From an uncultured Clostridia bacterium (GTDB taxonomy: Bacteria; Bacillota_A; Clostridia; TANB77; CAG-508): a stretch of 22,703 nt of DNA. Below, piece by piece: positions 7,081 through 14,276 of the stretch. The stretch spans positions 1 to 22,703 of the forward strand of contig CALXJS010000026.1 of assembly GCA_944388685.1 (NCBI GenBank), in the 5' to 3' direction. Both the position numbers and the translations under genes were made by a program. Every line of letters starts with the position of its first letter. Positions within the stretch are counted from its first letter, which is position 1. Below the pieces are notes generated by a model. That model saw nothing but the letters and a program-made list of their open reading frames with translations. It was not told the DNA's origin and did not search any database.

Positions 7081-7935
7081 CTATTCCTCTTCAATTATTT
7101 CTTTAATTTTATTTATCTGCTCCATTGTTGTACTATATCCATATTGATAACAGCTATCTAATTTTTCTATCTCTAATAAACCTGTCTTATCTGTACAAAT
7201 GGTTATTACATAATCACTTTGTTTTAAATTTTCCTCTGCTATTTTACTTCCCATCAAATCAATTGTTCTCATCGCAATATCCAAATAATTGCTATTTTCC
7301 GTTATATCATCTGCTTTAAAATTAACTGCTAATACTTTATCAATTCCTTGTTTTTTCACCTCTATAACTGGTACATTATCCAATGCTCCTCCATCTAAAA
7401 ACTGGTGTTCCTTGAATTTGCATGGGCAAAATACTGCTGGAAAACTACTTGTTGCTCGCAAAGCTTTTCCGATACTAATATCTCCTATATATTTTTTATA
7501 TACATTCTTCTCATCAGGAATATAATTGGTAAAAATATATTCTTTTCCATTTTTTATATCTACAGTTGGTATTGCTATTGGCATTCTAGTAATTTGAAAA
7601 ATTGTATCTATCCCTTTACCTTTTGCCAATTGATTAAATAATTTTTCAATCTCCTCTCCTTTTCTAAATCCCATATGCTCTTTTTTTACAAAACGATGCA
7701 TTCTTGAAATAATTGAATTTGTATTCATGCCAAGAATTTCTTTTGCATGTTTTTTAAATAACTTAAAACTCTCTTCCGGGCTATATCCCAGGGCATATAA
7801 TCCTGCAATTAAGGCTCCTGAACTAGTACCTCCAATAGCATCTATTTTTATATTATTTTCTTCTAATGCTTTTAACACGCCTGCATGGGCAATTCCTCTT
7901 ATCCCTCCACCTGATAAAGCAATTCCTATTTTCAC
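7081..7935 (-). CDS. Patatin-like phospholipase family protein
   Basis: This is a 284-residue serine acyl hydrolase of the patatin fold, which uses a Ser-Asp dyad to cleave acyl chains from lipids. The oxyanion-hole loop ALSGGGIRGIAHAGVL is at residues 6-21. The nucleophile elbow is G-T-S-S-G at 36-40 (Ser38), and the catalytic Asp is in FLDGGALDNVP (Asp181). All three signature elements are intact. There is no signal peptide or membrane helix, which fits the short bacterial YlbK/RssA-like subgroup. The start is supported by AAAAGGTG 4-5 nt before the ATG. The gene stands alone between the desulfurase and a repeat-filled gap, and no co-operonic gene suggests a substrate. Confidence 0.9.
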   Translation of the reverse strand: MKIGIALSGGGIRGIAHAGVLKALEENNIKIDAIGGTSSGALIAGLYALGYSPEESFKLFKKHAKEILGMNTNSIISRMHRFVKKEHMGFRKGEEIEKLFNQLAKGKGIDTIFQITRMPIAIPTVDIKNGKEYIFTNYIPDEKNVYKKYIGDISIGKALRATSSFPAVFCPCKFKEHQFLDGGALDNVPVIEVKKQGIDKVLAVNFKADDITENSNYLDIAMRTIDLMGSKIAEENLKQSDYVITICTDKTGLLEIEKLDSCYQYGYSTTMEQINKIKEIIEEE

Positions 7936-8035
7936 CTTTTCACCTTTTTCTTTTTAGATTTTTAATAGTATTTCCTTTTATTCTATTTTTAATCATTTAG
8001 ATTGGTGTTATTATATTTTTTATTTTGCAAATGTT

Positions 8036-8083
8036 ATTTGTGTACAATCGTTGGAAGAAAATCAACCTTTGTAATATAGAAAA
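8036..8083. repeat. Copy of the intergenic module 'ATTTGTGTgCAATC...'
   Basis: ATTTGTGTACAATCGTTGGA and the following sequence to AATATAGAAAA align along their length with 16662-16709 and 2288-2332. The module lies in the 5' region of the patatin gene and adjoins the left end of the palindromic element at 8092. The rest of the 7936-8091 gap holds only AT-rich sequence. Confidence 0.5.
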
Positions 8084-8091
8084 AACTATAA

Positions 8092-8344
8092 AAGTTATAT
8101 TTTACAGTTAGTTATTAATATAGAAAATAAAGTTATATTATCATATTTTATTCGTTAAATGGCTAACATTACAGAATAAACAAATTCTAGTATTCCCAAG
8201 TAGAAAATCGCTGGCACACCGCGACTTTTCTACTTGGGAATATAATAATTTGTAATATTCTTTCATTTGCACATTTAATCTCATAAAATATGATAATATA
8301 ACTTTGAATTAATTTAAAAAATTTTTAACTGTAAAATATAACTT
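8092..8344. repeat. Family A palindromic element, copy 1 (MITE-like)
   Basis: The 253-bp element has perfect 19-bp terminal inverted repeats, AAGTTATATTTTACAGTTA at 8092-8110 and its complement at 8326-8344. Inside is a perfect 23-bp inverted repeat (8129-8151 with 8283-8305; it begins AAAGTTATATTATC). At the centre is a perfect 17-bp hairpin, TATTCCCAAGTAGAAAA (8191-8207) with its complement at 8226-8242. The segments between these also pair imperfectly, so the whole element can fold as one long hairpin. It codes for nothing apparent. It ends 22 nt from the stop codon of the WG-repeat gene and may act as its terminator. Confidence 0.8.
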
Positions 8345-8366
8345 CTATAACTTTTTTATAAGTTTT

Positions 8367-10103
8367 CTATTTTGTAAAATAGAACTCTCCATATCCATAT
8401 TCTACTTTATAATATTCCTTAATAAATTCTGGTTCTGTTTTTACATTAAATGTATATGTTGGCTCAACAACTATTTCTCCTTGTGGATTTACTACTCCCC
8501 ATTTACCATCTAGTAGAATTCCTGCATAACCATAATCATTTAGATCTGTTGTTTTATCATATATATAGTCCAAAACAACGTTTCCAGATTTATCTACAAA
8601 TCCCCATTTTCCATCTTGTGACTTAGCATAAATTTGATTATCTGGTAATGCCTCTGTATTTTGTATTTCATCTCCCTCTAAATTAAAATATTTTGTTTCT
8701 GTATCATTATATATTTTTATATAATTTTCTTCTGTATGAATGATTGCATTTGACATTTCACACAATTGTTGTAAATCTTTGTTATAAATTTGTGTTGAAC
8801 TATTTTCTGATAATTTTGTTACAATGTAATTTGTTCCTTCTAATTTTTCTATTGAATCATATTTTATATCTATTACTTGTTCTTCTTTATCATTGATAAC
8901 ACCTACTTTTCCACCAGTTACAGATACAATAAAATAATTATCATATAAATAGTCAATATATGCATAATTAGCAGTTGTTAATTGGTTTCCATCCTTATCT
9001 ATAATACTATATACAGAACCTTGTGCATTATCGATTTTTATCCTATAATCTTGATTTTCTGTTTCTAATATATAAATATTACTATCTACTTCTGCTCTTG
9101 TTCCATCTTCTTGATAGACTTGTATATTTCCCTCTACATCAGTAGCATATATATACATACCTGTACTATCAATTTGTGTAAACTCAATTGGTATAATAAT
9201 ATTTCCATCCATAGTTGCCACACCAAATTGTTTTGTTTTCTCTAATGTTAATGTTCCATTTCCATTATTATATGCAATTGACTGATATTCATTGTTGATA
9301 ATCTGTTCTGTATTTTTGAACATACCATATTGACCATTTTGTGCTGTGATTAAATATATTGCATTGTCATCCTTTACATCAATAATTCTTGAAACCTCAT
9401 TATACTGTGGTTCTAAAATCACATTTCCATTTACATCTATATAACCATACCTATATCCATTTTCTGTTGTATTTGATACAATATATCCAGCCTTTTTATA
9501 TCCCTCTTCTTCTGTTGTATAATTATCTACTGTTATTTGATCATATTCTGCCTTTACTAAATAATTTCCTTTATTATTGATAACTCCATATTTTCCTTCT
9601 TGTTTTACCAATAATTCTCCCTCTTTATATGGCAATCCTTCTATAGATTCATAAATTGGTTTTGCGATAAGTTCTCCGTCTATATTGATTAGTCCCATTT
9701 TTCCATCTTGCTCAAAAGTAAATACATTTTTTTCGTACATTAAACTACTTGCTATATTTTTTAATCGAATCGGTTGTATATTGTTATACTCTGTATATAC
9801 TTGTTCTTGATTTTGATTAAATACACTTGTAGTTTCCCCACTATAACATATGAAAATTGCTTTTTCTGGATTTGGTATGATGATATTTGTATATTCTGGG
9901 TTAATCACAATATCTCCCGTTTTATTTATAACACCATAGTTTCCATCTTGTCTTACAATAAAATACTCAAAATTTTCTATATTTACTTTTTCAATTTCAT
10001 ATTCTCTTCCCGTTTGTTTAATTTTTCCATATATAAACCATCCTGCAACTGCAATGATAATTAACAATACGATTACTAACATAATTATATATTTTTTCTT
10101 CAT
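8367..10103 (-). CDS. Membrane-anchored WG-repeat protein
   Basis: This 578-residue protein has one N-terminal transmembrane helix (about residues 5-26, IIMLVIVLLIIIAVAGWFIY) and then a large extracytoplasmic domain made of WG/KWG-type beta repeats. Repeat cores visible along the chain include QDGNYGVINKTGDIVINPEY (residues 52-71), QDGKMGLINIDGELIAKPIY, QEGKYGVINNKGNYLVKAEY, ENGYRYGYIDVNGNVILEPQY, GGKVGVINDKEEQVIDIKY, QDGKWGFVDKSGNVVLDYIY and LDGKWGVVNPQGEIVVEPTY near the C-terminus. The repeats in the middle are degenerate. WG repeats form beta-propeller-like modules, and their ligand is generally unknown. The ribosome site is AAGGTAGGG about 9 nt before the ATG. The corC-like gene ends only 14 nt upstream, so the two form an operon. 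A palindromic element follows the gene. Confidence 0.88.
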   Translation of the reverse strand: MKKKYIIMLVIVLLIIIAVAGWFIYGKIKQTGREYEIEKVNIENFEYFIVRQDGNYGVINKTGDIVINPEYTNIIIPNPEKAIFICYSGETTSVFNQNQEQVYTEYNNIQPIRLKNIASSLMYEKNVFTFEQDGKMGLINIDGELIAKPIYESIEGLPYKEGELLVKQEGKYGVINNKGNYLVKAEYDQITVDNYTTEEEGYKKAGYIVSNTTENGYRYGYIDVNGNVILEPQYNEVSRIIDVKDDNAIYLITAQNGQYGMFKNTEQIINNEYQSIAYNNGNGTLTLEKTKQFGVATMDGNIIIPIEFTQIDSTGMYIYATDVEGNIQVYQEDGTRAEVDSNIYILETENQDYRIKIDNAQGSVYSIIDKDGNQLTTANYAYIDYLYDNYFIVSVTGGKVGVINDKEEQVIDIKYDSIEKLEGTNYIVTKLSENSSTQIYNKDLQQLCEMSNAIIHTEENYIKIYNDTETKYFNLEGDEIQNTEALPDNQIYAKSQDGKWGFVDKSGNVVLDYIYDKTTDLNDYGYAGILLDGKWGVVNPQGEIVVEPTYTFNVKTEPEFIKEYYKVEYGYGEFYFTK

Positions 10104-10117
10104 ATAAATTCCCTACC

Positions 10118-11446
10118 TTATTCTTCATTTTCTGTTTCTTCTTCAGTTTCTATTTTATTATTTTTACACGCTTTTACTTTTAATATTCTTTTATCTTCAT
10201 ATTCTTCTATTTTATAAGTTACTTTATCTGTTTCAATTACTGGTTTTTCTTCATCTTCTGGAATTCTTCCCAGTTCTTCTTGTAAAAATCCTGAGATAGT
10301 ATCATAATCTCCTTCTGGTATTCCTGCATCTAATAACTTATTGACATCATATATTGGCAAACTTCCTGCTAGCATATATGTGTTCTCGTCTATCTTTTCA
10401 TATTCTTTCTCTTCTTTATCATATTCATCATAGATATCTCCCACAAGTTCTTCTAGTATATCTTCCATTGTAACCAATCCAGCCGTTCCACCATATTCAT
10501 CTACAATAATGGCGATTTGCATTTTGTTTCTTTGTAATTCTTTAAAAACTTCATTAATTAATCGATTTTGCGAGATAAAATATGCTTCTTTTACAACATT
10601 TTTTACTTTAAAACTCTTTTTATTAATATTTTTTAAGACATCTTTTACATATAAAATACCTTTAATTTCATCAATGGTTTCATCATATACAGGAATTCGG
10701 CTATATCTGTATTCTACTTGTGACAATTCATCTAGCAATTCTTCATTACTAATATTGATATCTACTGCAAATATATCTTTTCTATGACGCATAATTTCAG
10801 AAACAGTAATATCATTAAATTCAAATACATTATTAATTAATTCTTTTTCCTCTTCTTTGATGGTTCCTTTTTCTTCACCTTGGTTAACCATCATTTTAAT
10901 TTCTTCTTCTGTTACTGTCTCTTCTTCATTTTCTCCAACACCGAATATTTTAGAAATACCATTTGTTACAACTGTTAATAATTTTACAAATGGTGCTGTT
11001 ACAATTGAAATTCCTCTAATAACACCAATTGTTCCAAAAGCAATTTTTTCATAATGCTTCATGGCTAATCGTTTTGGCACCAATTCTCCAAATACTAATG
11101 TGAAAAAAGATAAAATTATAGTAATTAGAATTATAGAAATACTTTTCCAAACGGTTATGCTAACTGCTGGAATCCAGCTATTTAGCATCGGTGCTAACAT
11201 ATCCGCAAAAGTTTCTGATGCAAAAGCACTTGATAAAAATCCCGCTAAAGTAATTCCTATTTGAATAGTTGCCAAAAACTTACTTGGTTCTTTTAACATT
11301 TTTTCAATTTGTTTTGCCTTTTTGTTTCCTTCTTTTGCCTGTTTTTCTATCTTGGCATCATTTAAGGAAATAAATGCAATTTCACTTGCTGCGAAATACG
11401 CATTTAATAAAATTAATATCACTAATACAATTAATTGTGAAAACAT
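10118..11446 (-). CDS. CNNM/CorC/HlyC family transporter-associated protein (DUF21-CBS-CorC_HlyC)
   Basis: The 442-residue protein has the complete domain order of the family. An N-terminal DUF21 membrane region (about residues 1-185) begins MFSQLIVLVILILLNAYFAA with the family signature ASEIAFISLNDAKIEKQAKEG. A paired CBS domain follows at about 205-325 (HRKDIFAVDINISNEELLDE; IIVDEYGGTAGLVTMEDILE). The C-terminal CorC_HlyC (transporter-associated) domain is at about 340-430 (YMLAGSLPIYDVNKLLDAGI). Homologues are linked to magnesium or cobalt efflux and, in older annotations, haemolysin. CBS pairs bind adenine nucleotides. The protein ends in a Glu-rich tail (NNKIETEEETENEE). The ribosome site AAAGGGAGCG lies about 10 nt before the ATG, and a strong promoter is at 11496-11524. 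It is the first gene of an operon with the WG-repeat gene. Confidence 0.92.
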   Translation of the reverse strand: MFSQLIVLVILILLNAYFAASEIAFISLNDAKIEKQAKEGNKKAKQIEKMLKEPSKFLATIQIGITLAGFLSSAFASETFADMLAPMLNSWIPAVSITVWKSISIILITIILSFFTLVFGELVPKRLAMKHYEKIAFGTIGVIRGISIVTAPFVKLLTVVTNGISKIFGVGENEEETVTEEEIKMMVNQGEEKGTIKEEEKELINNVFEFNDITVSEIMRHRKDIFAVDINISNEELLDELSQVEYRYSRIPVYDETIDEIKGILYVKDVLKNINKKSFKVKNVVKEAYFISQNRLINEVFKELQRNKMQIAIIVDEYGGTAGLVTMEDILEELVGDIYDEYDKEEKEYEKIDENTYMLAGSLPIYDVNKLLDAGIPEGDYDTISGFLQEELGRIPEDEEKPVIETDKVTYKIEEYEDKRILKVKACKNNKIETEEETENEE

Positions 11447-11495
11447 GAATGATACGCTCCCTTTTGTTTTATTATTTTCCTTTTATTTCTTCTCT

Positions 11496-11524
11496 ATTCT
11501 ATCAAAGTTTATTTTTTTATTCAA
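11496..11524 (-). promoter_or_regulatory. Sigma-A-type promoter for the corC-WG repeat operon
   Basis: Reading the minus strand, TTGAAT (plus 11519-11524), 17-nt spacer, TAGAAT (11496-11501). The leader to the ATG at 11446 is about 45 nt and contains the ribosome site. Confidence 0.65.
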
Positions 11525-11559
11525 TAGTTTTATAGCTTTATCTTTCAATTCACAAAAAA

Positions 11560-11742
11560 GGTTACAATTCACAGTTGATTTCTAAAACAATCTAGAACCA
11601 GCAATATATAAATATTTTATCTGTTTATAACATTTTAAAGCCCGCGTCATTGTTCGTGCGCCAAATTTTACGCAAGTCAAAATTTGTGTGCAATATGTTT
11701 TTATATATTAGAAAGTCAGCATGACTTTCCTAATATATAAAT
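11560..11742. repeat. Family A element, copy 3 (chimeric or truncated)
   Basis: The left end GGTTACAATTCACAGTTGAT (11560-11579) matches the family A terminus. CCAGCAATATATAAATATTT (11598-11617) matches the left arm of the 14052 and 16740 palindromes, but its right arm is missing. From 11614 to 11694 the sequence is instead identical over 81 nt to 16594-16674, including a possible hairpin GTGCGCCAAATTTT / AAAATTTGTGTGC. It ends in a further hairpin, TATATATTAGAAAGTC with GACTTTCCTAATATATA (11702-11739). No right terminus is seen. The mosaic structure suggests recombination between copies. Confidence 0.7.
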
Positions 11743-11767
11743 AAAGGAAACTTTGAAAGTCTCCTTT
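11743..11767 (-). terminator. Hairpin terminator of the thioester adhesin gene
   Basis: AAAGGAAACTTT (11743-11754) and AAAGTCTCCTTT (11756-11767) form a 12-bp stem with one mismatch and a single-base centre. It starts 5 nt after the minus-strand stop codon of the adhesin gene. The T-run beyond it is weak (TTTATTTATAT). Confidence 0.6.
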
Positions 11768-11772
11768 ATATG

Positions 11773-13050
11773 CTACATACCAGTTACTGGTAAAATCCTC
11801 TTACTTGAAACTTCTTTATTATCTATTGTTGTTTCAACTTTAGGTTCCTCCTCTTTGTTATTATTTACCGTAACCGTCATTTCTTCATTCAATTCTAAAT
11901 CCACTTCAATTAATTCTTCATATAATTCATAACCACTAGTAGTTCTTGTTTCTTTAATATAATATTTTCCTGGTACCAAGTTATCCATTTGTACCATACC
12001 ATTACTATCTGTTTGCAAATTGGTATATAGTACATTTTTATTTTCATCTAGTAATTGAAATTCTACACCTTGTAATTTTTCTCCTGTTTCTTCATCTTGT
12101 TTAATAATTTTAAGTTTTGTTACATTTTTTGTATATCTATCCTGCACACTACCTGTTCCATCTTCATAAGTTGCTCCTGTTAGAGCGTAATCTTGTAAAT
12201 CCGAACTAGTAGCCCTTCCATATAATACGGGTTTTGTTTCAATTTTTGTTTCGATATAAATTTTTATTGTTTTATCTTCTGTCATGCTTTTTATAGGAAT
12301 ACATATTTTAAATTTTTCATTTGGAGCAAATTCTGTTTTTTCGTTGTTGCTTTCATCTGTAATTTTCATACCTTCTATTGCCTCATGATTCTCATCTGTT
12401 ACATTTACCTTATAATTACTAATATTGGTTTTACTATTTACTTGATAGGTTTTAGAAATATAATCAGGCATAGCAGTATCTTGCTCCCAGTTTTCTTGAA
12501 GTTTTTGAATATCTACTTGATTAGATATTTGAACCTCACTAGACTGATTTGCGTCATTTACAATTTTATATAAAGCATTTAATGTCCTTTGTCCAGCTTC
12601 TCCGATTGCTTCATAATCACTTAATTGATTTCCATGTATATAGGTATAAATTGCTTGTTTCGTTGCTGTAAAAGCTTCTTCTTTATTGGCAACACCTAAT
12701 TCTTCTATGGTTTTATATGGATATCCATTTACAATAATTTTCCATAAGTTCACATCTTTTATGGCTTCTTCCACTGAAACCGTATATGCTGGATTGGTAT
12801 TAGAGACACCACTTTTTGTTTTATCTAAGCAATATGCAGGGTATGTATTTCCCTCATTCGTATAAGCTGCATAATATGTAATGACAATACTTCCTCTATA
12901 CTTTAATAATTGTCCACAATCTCCAACTGATTGAATATTAGCTGTATCTAAATTACTTGCCACTACTGCATTGGTAAAATTCAAAAAACTCATGCATGTT
13001 ATTATAAAAATCATTAATGCGATTTTTATTCCTTTTTTTATTTTATACAA
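11773..13050 (-). CDS. Secreted thioester-domain (TQXA) and Cna-B surface protein ending in LPVTG-M
   Basis: From a TTG at 13050 the protein has 425 residues. A signal peptide covers about residues 1-31 (IKKGIKIALMIFIITCMSFL, cleavage near AVVA-SN). A thioester domain follows, with the Cys in YPAYCLDKTKSG (C74) and the partner Gln in FTATKQAIYTYIHG (Q132); such domains bond covalently to host or surface amines. A linker region spans about 170-310. One Cna-B domain is at about 312-397, with probable isopeptide residues K317 (KLKIIKQDEETGEKL) and E367 (YYIKETRTTSGY). The last five residues are LPVTG plus Met, so the sortase motif is present without the hydrophobic helix and basic tail that normally follow. 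A longer frame from a TTG at 13119 lacks a ribosome site and would put a repeat-derived stretch before the signal peptide. The TTG at 13050 has AAAGGATG upstream. The sortase gene lies directly upstream in the same direction. Confidence 0.82.
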   Translation of the reverse strand: MYKIKKGIKIALMIFIITCMSFLNFTNAVVASNLDTANIQSVGDCGQLLKYRGSIVITYYAAYTNEGNTYPAYCLDKTKSGVSNTNPAYTVSVEEAIKDVNLWKIIVNGYPYKTIEELGVANKEEAFTATKQAIYTYIHGNQLSDYEAIGEAGQRTLNALYKIVNDANQSSEVQISNQVDIQKLQENWEQDTAMPDYISKTYQVNSKTNISNYKVNVTDENHEAIEGMKITDESNNEKTEFAPNEKFKICIPIKSMTEDKTIKIYIETKIETKPVLYGRATSSDLQDYALTGATYEDGTGSVQDRYTKNVTKLKIIKQDEETGEKLQGVEFQLLDENKNVLYTNLQTDSNGMVQMDNLVPGKYYIKETRTTSGYELYEELIEVDLELNEEMTVTVNNNKEEEPKVETTIDNKEVSSKRILPVTGM

Positions 13051-13092
13051 ATTTTTTTCACATCCTTTATTTACTTTTTTACACTTACATCT

Positions 13093-13192
13093 GGTTGAAA
13101 AAGAATTATATTTTAACAAAACACATTTTTTATATGTACTAAAAGTTTTTGATTAGTTTAAAATAGTCAAAATGATAATTATTTTTCAACCC
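13093..13192. repeat. Family B palindromic element, copy 1
   Basis: The 100-bp element has terminal inverted repeats GGTTGAAAAAGAATTATATT (from 13093) and AAAATGATAATTATTTTTCA ACC (13170-13192, read on the plus strand). The ends match those of the 18191 and 19582 elements, but the interior is different and AT-rich. The right end overlaps the last five codons and the stop of the sortase gene (GGG GTT GAA AAA TAA). The left end lies inside the long reading-frame extension of the adhesin gene. Confidence 0.7.
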
Positions 13193-13799
13193 CTTGTATA
13201 CATCTTCTGTATTCTGGTTCATTTTCCACACATGTGATTAATGTGATTGTGTTTTCTTCTGTTTCTTCCAAATTGCTCCAATCTGTATTTTCTATAATTT
13301 CATGTTTTGTTACAATATATGTTTTTTCTACATTTTTATATTTGTATTTTATTTCATCTCCTTCCTGTAATTCTTTAATACGGCTAAAATAGTTATTTTT
13401 ATATCCTCTGTTATGTGCCGCTAAACATACATTTCCAAAATCTTTTGAACTTTCTTCAAAATGTCCAACAAAATCCTCCATAATTTGTTGGGTTGTTCCT
13501 TCCTGAATAGGTGCTTTTAACCCTATTTTATCTATTTGTATATACCATGCTCCGTCTTCTTCAGTTTTTTCTTCCATTGTTGTATTAGCATTTTCTATCA
13601 TATTTTCTTCCAGATAATTTGAAGAAACTGGGTCTTTTTGTGTTATATCTTCTTGCACCGTAAAGTTTGCCGTGAATTGAACTTTATTGATAGGAATATC
13701 CACATGGTTGATACATAGATTTATGAACAAATATATAATCATAGAAATCATGAAAGAAATGATATTGATAAATTTTGTTGTATATACAAAAATAGGCAT
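13179..13799 (-). CDS. Sortase, class D-like, membrane-anchored
   Basis: This 206-residue transpeptidase joins LPxTG-type surface proteins to the cell wall or to pilin subunits. An N-terminal transmembrane helix spans about residues 8-30. A Glu/Thr-rich linker follows, then the catalytic domain beginning WYIQIDKIGLKAPIQEGTT (about 85-103). The catalytic His is in CLAAHNRGYKNNYFSRI (H129), the nucleophilic Cys is in NTITLITCVENEPEYRRC (C190), and the Arg is R198 or R199. The C-terminus is short after the arginine (CIQGVEK) and its last codons lie inside the family B repeat. The catalytic core is complete, so it is probably functional. The ribosome site AAGGAGAG is unusually close to the ATG. 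Its likely substrate is the adjacent LPVTG protein. A promoter and a possible Spo0A box lie upstream. Confidence 0.87.
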   Translation of the reverse strand: MPIFVYTTKFINIISFMISMIIYLFINLCINHVDIPINKVQFTANFTVQEDITQKDPVSSNYLEENMIENANTTMEEKTEEDGAWYIQIDKIGLKAPIQEGTTQQIMEDFVGHFEESSKDFGNVCLAAHNRGYKNNYFSRIKELQEGDEIKYKYKNVEKTYIVTKHEIIENTDWSNLEETEENTITLITCVENEPEYRRCIQGVEK

Positions 13800-13854
13800 C
13801 TCTCCTTATGAAAAATATTTTGGATACTATTGATTTTGTTTTATTCATGTAAAA

Positions 13855-13898
13855 TGTTTGAATCAATTTTTTTGAAAATAATTGTTTGAATCAATTTT
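13855..13898. repeat. Two 16-nt direct repeats in the sortase leader
   Basis: TGTTTGAATCAATTTT occurs at 13855-13870 and again at 13883-13898, a 28-nt period. Both copies lie between the predicted promoter (13958-13986) and the sortase start, in the roughly 150-nt untranslated leader. They could be an operator, an RNA-binding site or a simple duplication. Confidence 0.5.
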
Positions 13899-13957
13899 AA
13901 TGAATTTTTTGATTTGCAAATCTTGATATAAAAATAAATGTAACATGTTATATGTAT

Positions 13958-13986
13958 ATAATAATACATTTTTTTCCATTTGTAAA
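13958..13986 (-). promoter_or_regulatory. Sigma-A-type promoter for the sortase-adhesin genes
   Basis: On the minus strand, TTTACA (plus 13981-13986), 17-nt spacer, TATTAT (13958-13963). It gives a leader of about 150 nt before the sortase ATG. Confidence 0.55.
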
Positions 13987-14004
13987 GAACTTTTCATCGC
14001 AAAA

Positions 14005-14011
14005 TTCGACA
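14005..14011 (-). promoter_or_regulatory. Possible Spo0A box
   Basis: The minus strand reads TTTTTGTCGAATTTTG, containing TGTCGAA, the consensus 0A box. It lies about 19 nt upstream of the -35 element of the sortase promoter, a position suited to an activator. The same 16-nt string also occurs in both arms of the 21614-21736 hairpin, so it may be a repeat fragment and not a regulatory site. Confidence 0.35.
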
Positions 14012-14015
14012 AAAA

Positions 14016-14276
14016 GGTTACTATTCACAGTCCAAATTATCTTACTTAAATCGAAAACCAGTAATATATAAATATTTTATGAAATTAAATGTGCTAATGA
14101 AGAAATATTACAAATTCTTGCATTATCAAGTAGGAGAATCTCAGACTTGCTGTGAGAGGTGCCTGCTTTATAATGCTAGAATTTGTATATTTTGCAATGC
14201 CAGCCATTTAATGAATAAAATATTTATATATTACTGGTTTTCGGCTATTTTATAAATTGACTATGAATTGTATCTT
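14016..14276. repeat. Family A palindromic element, copy 2
   Basis: The ends are GGTTACTATTCACAGTCCAA (14016) and AATTGACTATGAATTGTATC (14255). Inside is a perfect 29-bp inverted repeat, 14052-14080 with 14215-14243 (it begins CGAAAACCAGTAATATATAA). At the centre, GCATTATcAAGtAGG pairs with CCTgCTTtATAATGC (about 14123-14181). The element is close to the reverse complement of the palindrome at 16740-16926. Its right end reaches the stop codon of the histidine kinase gene and probably serves as its terminator. Confidence 0.82.

Noticed and set aside
13051..13119. N-terminal extension of the adhesin to a TTG at 13119
   Set aside because: It lacks a ribosome site, part of it is the family B repeat end, and it would bury the signal peptide behind 23 polar residues. 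The TTG at 13050 is better supported.
13179..13192. Truncation of the sortase by the family B element
   Set aside because: The repeat does supply the last codons and the stop, but the catalytic Cys and Arg are upstream and the end is within a residue or two of what related sortases have, so the enzyme is probably intact.
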